This document shows, piece after piece, positions 5,393-10,304 of a DNA stretch of 10,304 bases. The notes under the pieces were generated by a model. It did not search any database. It saw nothing but the letters and a program-made list of their open reading frames with translations, and had not been told where the DNA came from. The number at the start of each line of letters is the position of its first letter. Within the stretch, counting starts at the first letter, position 1. The DNA comes from Spirochaetales bacterium. Lineage in GTDB: Bacteria; Spirochaetota; Spirochaetia; DSM-27196; PWMO01. The position numbers and the translations under genes were made by a program. The DNA is taken from the NCBI GenBank assembly GCA_007123465.1, contig SKLB01000172.1, positions 1 to 10,304 on the forward strand, in the 5' to 3' direction.

Positions 5393-6901
5393 ATGAAGAA
5401 ATTACTGTTGCTGGTATTAGCTGCGCTTACGGCTGGCTCGATGTACGCCGGCGGTGCATCAGAGGCCGCGGTGGCTCAGGCGGAGACGCTGCAGTTTGCG
5501 CTATCCGGCAACCCCAACACGCTCGATCCGCACGCAACCGAAGGAACGCTGACCTTCCAGGTGTTGAAGAGCGTCTACGATACACTGGTGGAGCCCGACC
5601 AGGATGGCCGCATTGTGGCGGCGCTTGCCGAGTCGTGGCGCGTGTCCGAGGATAATCTGCGCTGGACCTTTCGTTTGCGCGACGGTGTCGTGTTCCATAA
5701 CGGTGATGCGCTGACGTCAGCCGACGTTGCGGCCAGCTTTGAGCGGCTGCTGGAGCCGGCCTTTGGATCGCCGCACGCCAAGGAGCTCGCGGCGCTGCAC
5801 GAAATCCGCACTCCGGACCGACATACCGTGGAGTTTGTGCTCGATCAACCCTATTCACCGTTGCTGTCTGCCCTGGCCACCGGCTGGAGTGCCATTCTGC
5901 CGCAGAGGCTGATCGACGCACAGCACGATTTTGCCGCCCGGCCGGTGGGGACCGGACCGTTCCGTTTCGAACAGTGGGTCCGCGATAATCGGATAACACT
6001 CACGCGCAACGAGGATTACTGGATGCCGCAGGCGCCGCAGCTCAGCCGGGTGAACTTCAACATCATTACCGAAGTTGCGATCCAGGTACAGGGACTGCTG
6101 ACCGGCGATCTGGACATTATCGACATGGTCGGTCCCACCGATATCGCGCGGATCGAACAGGATCCGCGGACCAAGCTCGATGTCGGACTCTCTTCGCTGG
6201 TGATGGTGCTGGCGATCAACACGCGACGCGAGCCGTTGTCGGAGCTGAGAATACGTCAGGCAATCAACCACGCGGTGGACAAGCAGGCCATCCTGGATGT
6301 TGCCTACGCCGGCGGTGAAGTGATCGGAACATTCATGGACTACGGTGACCCCTACTACGTAGACTTCGCAGACCGCTATCCGCACCACCCCGACCGTGCT
6401 CGGCGGCTGATTGCCGAGGCCGCGCCGCAGACCCGCACCCTGGATCTTGTGCTGCCGCAGAACTACGAACCGCACGTACGTGCCGGAGAGATGTACCAGC
6501 AGATGCTGTCGCGGGTCGGTCTCGATGTGCAGATCCGGCTGGTCGACTGGTCCACCTGGCTGTCGGATGTCTACGCTGCGGGAAACTTCGATCTGACGGT
6601 GATCGGACATACTGGTAAGCTCGACCCCGACAGTCGGCTTTCGATGTTTGAGACCGGCGACAACTACGTTGGATGGACCCATGCGCAGGCCGCCGAGAAC
6701 ATTCGCGCCGCGCGTCAGGAGGCAGATTTCGATCAGCGCCGTGAGCTTTACCGTGACGTACTGGAGCTGCTGGCTGTGGAGGTTCCGTTTGTATTTGTCG
6801 GGACGAACTACCGCCATATTGCGATGCGCGAAAACGTCACAGGGTTTCACATGGATGCCAAGCTCGATACCTACGATCTGCGCCGCGTGCGCCTGCGTTG
6901 A
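5393..6901 (+). CDS. Family-5 extracellular solute-binding protein (DppA/OppA-like)
   Basis: A 502-residue periplasmic binding protein that delivers substrate to the importer. Residues 1-19 form a signal peptide (MKK, then a Leu/Ala core, ending SMYA) followed by GGASEAA. There is no lipobox Cys, so it should be cut by signal peptidase I and be soluble or otherwise held, not lipid-anchored. SBP_bac_5 hallmarks: LDPHATEG near the N-terminus, the family signature around VVFHNGDALTSADVAASFER (99-118), PVGTGPFRFEQW (184-195) and RNEDYW (205-210). Length fits the family (about 500-550). GGGAGGA (5381-5387) gives a strong ribosome site 5 nt before the ATG, fitting high expression of a binding protein. 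It sits between the ATPases and the second permease, an uncommon position. Peptides are the likeliest ligand, but nickel, sugar or opine import cannot be excluded from sequence alone. Confidence 0.92.
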   Translation: MKKLLLLVLAALTAGSMYAGGASEAAVAQAETLQFALSGNPNTLDPHATEGTLTFQVLKSVYDTLVEPDQDGRIVAALAESWRVSEDNLRWTFRLRDGVVFHNGDALTSADVAASFERLLEPAFGSPHAKELAALHEIRTPDRHTVEFVLDQPYSPLLSALATGWSAILPQRLIDAQHDFAARPVGTGPFRFEQWVRDNRITLTRNEDYWMPQAPQLSRVNFNIITEVAIQVQGLLTGDLDIIDMVGPTDIARIEQDPRTKLDVGLSSLVMVLAINTRREPLSELRIRQAINHAVDKQAILDVAYAGGEVIGTFMDYGDPYYVDFADRYPHHPDRARRLIAEAAPQTRTLDLVLPQNYEPHVRAGEMYQQMLSRVGLDVQIRLVDWSTWLSDVYAAGNFDLTVIGHTGKLDPDSRLSMFETGDNYVGWTHAQAAENIRAARQEADFDQRRELYRDVLELLAVEVPFVFVGTNYRHIAMRENVTGFHMDAKLDTYDLRRVRLR

Positions 6902-6925
6902 GCTTCATCGGTAAACGGTAGGCCA

Positions 6926-7756
6926 ATGCCGATGAAACCACAAACCGAGACAGCCGCTCGAATCCTGCTCTGGCTGACCGTGGGCTACATTGTGGTTTTA
7001 TCCGCAGCGGCAGCCGCCGCGCCGCTACTCGCGCCGGCTGATCCGCTGCTGCAGAATCTCCCGGCGCGCTTTGCTCCTCCCGGCTCCCCGGCCTACCCGC
7101 TTGGGGCCGACGATTTTGGCCGTGATGTGCTGTCGCGCATCATCTACGGCGCGCGGGCGGCGCTGCTGGTCGGGCTGGTGTCGGTAGGCATCGCACTGGC
7201 GATTGGACTCGTTATCGGTTTGACGGCGGGGCTGCTGGAGGGGCCTGTTGACAGCGCTCTGATGCTGCTGATGGATGCGGTACTTTCGTTTCCTACCGTT
7301 CTGCTGGCGATCACGGTTGTCAGTGTCTTTGGCTACGGCCTGGCGCAGGTTATGGCGGCCATAGGGGTGATCTTCAGTCCGCTCTTTGCGCGTATTATCC
7401 GCGCTGAAACGCTGACGCTCAAACACGAGCCCTACGTCATGTCGGCTTACGCTTTGGGAACTCCGCTGCGGCGCATTGTTGCGGTGCACCTGTTACCCAA
7501 TATGCTGCCCAAGATTGTGGTGCAGTGTACCGTAGCCTTTGCGCTGGCCATAGTCATTGAAGCTTCCCTGTCGTTCCTGGGACTTGGTGCCCAGCCGCCG
7601 CAGCCGAGCTGGGGGCTGATGCTGCGCAATGCGCGCAACTACCTCTTTGACGCACCGTGGCTGGCGTTCTATCCGGGGCTTGCGATCGGACTTACCGTAT
7701 TCAGCTTCAATCTTCTGGGCGATCTGCTGAACGAGTTGCTGCAGATTCGACGCTGA
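6926..7756 (+). CDS. Peptide/nickel-type ABC transporter permease, DppC/OppC family
   Basis: A 276-residue inner-membrane protein, partner of the DppB-type permease. One N-terminal membrane segment (about 13-36) is followed by the conserved periplasmic HPLGTD-like motif YPLGADDFGRDVLSRIIYGAR (split over 57-77). Five more hydrophobic segments follow (about 79-104, 113-135, 138-158, 199-221, 246-270). The EAA loop lies at about 169-198 (PYVMSAYALGTPLRRIVAVH, LLPNMLPKIV), and EASLSFLGLGAQPPQPSWG (212-230) is a strong DppC signature. Start choice is between ATG 6926 (3 nt after GGTAGG at 6917-6922) and ATG 6932 (9 nt after it); the second spacing is better but the difference is two residues. It begins 24 bp after the binding-protein stop and ends the operon. 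Its last 50 bp overlap the convergent phospholipase-like gene. Confidence 0.92.
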   Translation: MPMKPQTETAARILLWLTVGYIVVLSAAAAAAPLLAPADPLLQNLPARFAPPGSPAYPLGADDFGRDVLSRIIYGARAALLVGLVSVGIALAIGLVIGLTAGLLEGPVDSALMLLMDAVLSFPTVLLAITVVSVFGYGLAQVMAAIGVIFSPLFARIIRAETLTLKHEPYVMSAYALGTPLRRIVAVHLLPNMLPKIVVQCTVAFALAIVIEASLSFLGLGAQPPQPSWGLMLRNARNYLFDAPWLAFYPGLAIGLTVFSFNLLGDLLNELLQIRR

Positions 7757-8783
7757 GTAACCGCTGCGCGCGTTCGCCAACCAGCCGGGTCAGATGGTCT
7801 GCCAGCGGCAGGGGGTTGCATCTCCGCTTGCGGCACGGCCGCCCTTCGTAGCGGCCGTCGCTGAGATTCTGGTTGCCGACGATCTGGACCAGCGAATCCG
7901 GCTCAATATCGCCGCTCCAGGCTGCCGCAACCGCCTGCAGCAGCGCCGGAGCGTGCTGCAGCGCAGTGCGCCACAAATCCCAGAAGGACTCGTGTCGCGG
8001 CTCGCCGTTGCCGCACGGGTGATACCAGCCGCCGTGCGCCTCGTTGGTCAGATCGATGTCAGCCGGGAGCTCCAGCGGATGGATCAGGCTCAGCCAGCGA
8101 GCCAGCCGCTGCGGATCGTTCACCTGCTGTATCATCGAATGCAGGCGCGCAGCATCAACCATGTTGGTGGTGCGGTAGAATCCCAGCGAGTCCAGGTAGG
8201 CATTGCGCAAACGGTCAGCCAGGTGCGGATCGTGCGCTGCGCGTTCGGTAACCGCAGACAGCGCGGCGGTCAATCCGGCGGCAACCGGCAGCGGTAGTTC
8301 TTCTCCGCAGTCAAAGGCAGCCGCAAAATCGAAGCCGGCTGCGTTACGGCTCCAGAAGCGCTCGAGCAGCAGACAGTCCAGTACGCGCTCAAAGTAGGCG
8401 TGCAGCTGGAACGGCAGTGCCTGCGGAGCGGTTGTGCGCCGGGCGCCCCAGCCGGCAAAGTAGTTAATGAACGGGTGTATGAAGCGGTCCAGCAGCGCGT
8501 GTGTGGCGAAGGAGAGCACGTAGGCGCCGTAGGTGGAATCCAGCCGCAGCTGGTTGTCACGCGCACAGCGTACCAGCGCTGCTACCGCGCTGCCGTAGCC
8601 GCGGCGATGCAGCAGCGCGCCGTATTCCAGCCCGGACGGTTTGCGGCGGCGGTTGTGGTAGAACACATCGGGCCCCTGCGCGCCGAAGCCTACGTAGGGG
8701 GAGTCCAGTGCTACCGGGGCGTGGTCAAAAGCGGCGCCGATACTCTGGACGGCGAAGACCAGGTGCGCGAGCTGCGACGGCAT
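7707..8783 (-). CDS. Zinc-dependent phospholipase C-like protein
   Basis: A 358-residue protein starting MPSQLAHLVF, the typical opening of the zinc-dependent phospholipase C / S1-P1-like superfamily proteins often listed as hypothetical. Likely metal ligands are visible: H7, D39 (GAQGPDVFYH), H59 (LLHRRG), then H95, D99 and H103 in THALLDRFIHPF, and H128 with E132 (HAYFERVLD). A second conserved-looking block is at 252-271 (GWYHPCGNG, then SFWDLW). No signal peptide is seen, so unlike the secreted clostridial enzyme it is probably cytoplasmic. Substrate is unknown. The start at 8783 is chosen from the family N-terminus; a TTG at 8819 in frame is possible but neither has a good ribosome site. 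It is convergent with, and overlaps, the transporter operon end, and divergent from ackA with 82 bp between starts. Codon use resembles its neighbours. Confidence 0.75.
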   Translation of the reverse strand: MPSQLAHLVFAVQSIGAAFDHAPVALDSPYVGFGAQGPDVFYHNRRRKPSGLEYGALLHRRGYGSAVAALVRCARDNQLRLDSTYGAYVLSFATHALLDRFIHPFINYFAGWGARRTTAPQALPFQLHAYFERVLDCLLLERFWSRNAAGFDFAAAFDCGEELPLPVAAGLTAALSAVTERAAHDPHLADRLRNAYLDSLGFYRTTNMVDAARLHSMIQQVNDPQRLARWLSLIHPLELPADIDLTNEAHGGWYHPCGNGEPRHESFWDLWRTALQHAPALLQAVAAAWSGDIEPDSLVQIVGNQNLSDGRYEGRPCRKRRCNPLPLADHLTRLVGERAQRLLSVESAATRSADRPED

Positions 8784-8830
8784 GCAGCCGATGCTATCAC
8801 AGCCGTTCGGCTGCCACAAGTGAGACGCCG

Positions 8831-8857
8831 TTTACCTATTGTGCTATTGCTTATACA
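8831..8857 (+). promoter_or_regulatory. Weak candidate promoter of ackA
   Basis: TTTACC (8831-8836) and TATACA (8852-8857) are separated by 15 bp, shorter than ideal. The start would fall at or within a few nt of the ackA ATG at 8866, and no Shine-Dalgarno sequence precedes that ATG, so a leaderless or nearly leaderless mRNA is possible. Confidence 0.3.
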
Positions 8858-8865
8858 CTGTCGCT

Positions 8866-10095
8866 ATGGCCAAGACTCGAGCCCAGTCAGACGATATCCT
8901 GGTGATCAACTGCGGTAGTTCCTCGCTCAAGTACGAGGTGTACGCGATGCCCCAACGGTCCAGCGTTGGCCGCGGACAGGTCGAGCGGATCGGCGGGGCC
9001 AGTGGCGAGATAATCCAGGAGTCGATTAACGGGCACTACCGGCGTGAACAGCCGATGCCCGATCATCAGGCGGCGATAACGGCGGTGATCGAAGCGCTGA
9101 CGGACGACAAGGACGGCGTGGTGGATGATCTCGACGGCATAGTCGGAGTAGGACACCGCGTAGTACACGGTGGTGAGAGCTACGCCGGATCGGTGGTTAT
9201 CGATGACGCGGTGCTGGCTGCAATAGAAGAGAACATCGAATTGGCTCCGCTGCACAATCCGGCCAACCTGACCGGAATCCAGCAAGCAATGAAGGCCCTG
9301 CCGGGGATTCCTCAGGTGGCGGTCTTTGATACTGCGTTTCACCAGACGCTGAGTCCGGCGGCGTATCTCTACGGGCTGCCACGCGAGCTCTACGAGAAGC
9401 ACAAGATCCGGCGCTACGGTTTTCACGGGACCAGCCACCGCTACGTAGCGAACGAGGCGGTCAAGTTCATGAAGCGCTCGGCGGAGAACACCAACGTGAT
9501 CTCGTGTCATCTCGGCAACGGTGCCTCAATCACCGCGATCCGTAACGGTGTGTCGGTGGATACTTCCATGGGTTTTACCCCGCTCGAAGGGCTGATGATG
9601 GGCACGCGTAGCGGAGATATCGATCCCGCGATCATCTTCTACCTGTTGGACCGCGGTTACAGCGCGGCCGAGCTGAACAATATGCTCAACAAGCAGAGTG
9701 GGCTGCTGGGTCTATCTGGTATTTCGAATGATCTGCGCGATCTCGAAGACGCCGCCGAGCGCGGTGACCGTAATGCGCTCGACGCGCTGGAAGTCTTCGC
9801 GTACCGCATACGCAAGTACATCGGCGGTTATTCGGCCAATCTGGTCAAGGTCGATATCCTGGTATTTACCGGAGGAATCGGGCAGTATGGTACGCGCATG
9901 CGCGAGAGGATCTGTAATCGGCTGGAGAACATCGGCATTGTGATGGACTACCGCCGCAACCTCGAGAACGGGCCGCGGCAGGGACTGATATCGCGTGACT
10001 ACTCGCCGGTCGACATCGTGGTGGTTCCTACCAATGAAGAGCTGCAAATTGCAATCGATACACACCGCCTGGTGAGACCGGGGAGTGAACCCTGA
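8866..10095 (+). CDS. ackA: Acetate kinase
   Basis: A 409-residue cytoplasmic enzyme that interconverts acetyl phosphate + ADP and acetate + ATP, the substrate-level phosphorylation step of acetate-forming fermentation. Nearly all family signatures are present: VINCGSSSLKYEVY (13-26; N15), HRVVHGG (97-103; R98), FDTAFHQT (154-161; catalytic D155), RYGFHGTSH (183-191; H187), HLGNGAS (215-221), the stretch ending MMGTRSGDIDP (R248), and PTNEE (388-392) near the C-terminus. The nucleotide loop reads FTGGIGQYG (334-342), whereas the common form is GGIGEN. ATG 8866 gives the standard N-terminus; the frame is open from a TTG at 8839 but that extension is not conserved-looking. No pta gene adjoins. 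Acetyl phosphate can also phosphorylate some response regulators, so a link to the two regulators here is conceivable but unsupported. Confidence 0.97.
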   Translation: MAKTRAQSDDILVINCGSSSLKYEVYAMPQRSSVGRGQVERIGGASGEIIQESINGHYRREQPMPDHQAAITAVIEALTDDKDGVVDDLDGIVGVGHRVVHGGESYAGSVVIDDAVLAAIEENIELAPLHNPANLTGIQQAMKALPGIPQVAVFDTAFHQTLSPAAYLYGLPRELYEKHKIRRYGFHGTSHRYVANEAVKFMKRSAENTNVISCHLGNGASITAIRNGVSVDTSMGFTPLEGLMMGTRSGDIDPAIIFYLLDRGYSAAELNNMLNKQSGLLGLSGISNDLRDLEDAAERGDRNALDALEVFAYRIRKYIGGYSANLVKVDILVFTGGIGQYGTRMRERICNRLENIGIVMDYRRNLENGPRQGLISRDYSPVDIVVVPTNEELQIAIDTHRLVRPGSEP

Positions 10096-10304
10096 CCAGG
10101 GCGGCAGGACACGCGTTTGATATCGACCTCGAACAGTTCAGCGCATTTCTGAGCTGCCCGCGCGGCTTCCGCGAGCAGCGCCTCGGCAGAACAGCTCCGC
10201 CGGCGGCTACCGCGGAGCGTTACCGCCGGCGCTGCCGCAACGCGCTGGCGCGGCAACTGCGCGCTGTGCCGCTGCCGGATCACCTCTTAAACCGCACACT
10301 GGAG
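10092..10304 (+). CDS. Unidentified ORF, N-terminal part (cut by window edge), probable CTG start
   Basis: The frame opens just after a stop at 10086-10088 and runs to the window end (71 codons seen). It has no ATG or TTG and no useful GTG; the first plausible start is CTG 10092-10094, which overlaps the ackA stop as CTGA. GGGGAG (10080-10085) lies 6 nt upstream, a good ribosome site. Translation from the CTG runs (M)TRAAGHAFDIDLEQFSAF, then LSCPRGFREQRLG, followed by a strongly Arg-rich stretch. Codon use is GC-rich like its neighbours, and the other forward frames close quickly. The DLEQFSAFLSCPRGF stretch loosely recalls the opening of RecB-type PD-(D/E)XK nucleases (LSYSRLxxFLxCPRxF), but no catalytic residues are in view, so I do not assign a function. 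The ackA overlap suggests the same operon. Confidence 0.5.
   Translation, partial: MTRAAGHAFDIDLEQFSAFLSCPRGFREQRLGRTAPPAATAERYRRRCRNALARQLRAVPLPDHLLNRTLE

Noticed and set aside
5855..6850. 331-codon minus-strand open frame opposite the binding protein
   Set aside because: The plus strand encodes an unambiguous SBP_bac_5 protein; the reverse frame is a codon-bias artefact with no start signal.
8800..8813. Inverted repeat CAGCCG-TT-CGGCTG upstream of both ackA and the phospholipase-like gene
   Set aside because: Short, single, with a 2-nt loop and no T-run. It could be an operator but nothing else supports this.
8400..8918. Plus-strand open frame opposite the phospholipase-like gene and running into ackA
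   Set aside because: The minus-strand product has recognisable metal-ligand motifs; the plus frame has none and ignores the ackA start.
1..10304. CRISPR array, insertion sequence, integrase or toxin-antitoxin genes
   Set aside because: No spaced repeats of CRISPR type, no transposase or integrase coding sequence and no terminal inverted repeats were seen on either strand.

Overview
The window is a GC-rich, densely coded bacterial chromosome segment. The best guess for the organism is a free-living spirochaete (Spirochaetaceae-like). That guess rests on the substrate-binding protein N-terminus (a short signal peptide followed by GGASEAA, with no lipobox Cys), which resembles many spirochaete binding proteins, and on the style of the CheY-like protein (TMDITMPRMDG). 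It is an inference; no rRNA or other marker gene is present.

Layout. Positions 1-200 (minus) hold the N-terminus of a rhomboid-type intramembrane protease with a good sigma70 promoter. Divergent to it is a complete NtrC-type sigma54 activator (332-1741: receiver, AAA+ with GAFTGA, Fis-type HTH) with no sensor kinase in view. A 447-bp non-coding gap (1742-2188) follows and is the most interesting part of the window. It holds three copies of a CTATGC-N5-GCATAG dyad, then a near-consensus sigma54 -24/-12 promoter (1932-1948), a tandem 14-bp repeat, an A-rich stretch, a strong tRNA-minihelix-like hairpin with a T-run (2065-2105), and finally a separate sigma70 promoter (2138-2166). The simplest reading is an activator gene next to its own enhancer sites and a sigma54-driven small RNA of about 147 nt, an arrangement comparable to LuxO/Qrr or GlrR/GlmY.

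That sigma70 promoter precedes a stand-alone CheY-like receiver protein (2189-2623). A family-5 peptide/nickel-type ABC importer follows on the same strand with tight spacing: DppB-type permease, DppD-type ATPase, DppF-type ATPase, periplasmic binding protein, DppC-type permease (2648-7756). The set is complete but its order (B-D-F-A-C) is unusual. Convergent with it, and overlapping its end by 50 bp, is a zinc-dependent phospholipase C-like protein (7707-8783, minus). Divergent from that is acetate kinase ackA (8866-10095). The window ends in the start of an unidentified ORF that appears coupled to ackA through a CTG start codon.

How the genes may work together: the importer brings in oligopeptides or related solutes, and ackA makes ATP from acetyl phosphate. 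The two response regulators sit beside the transporter and could control it, but only the activator/enhancer/sigma54-promoter arrangement is directly supported by sequence signals.
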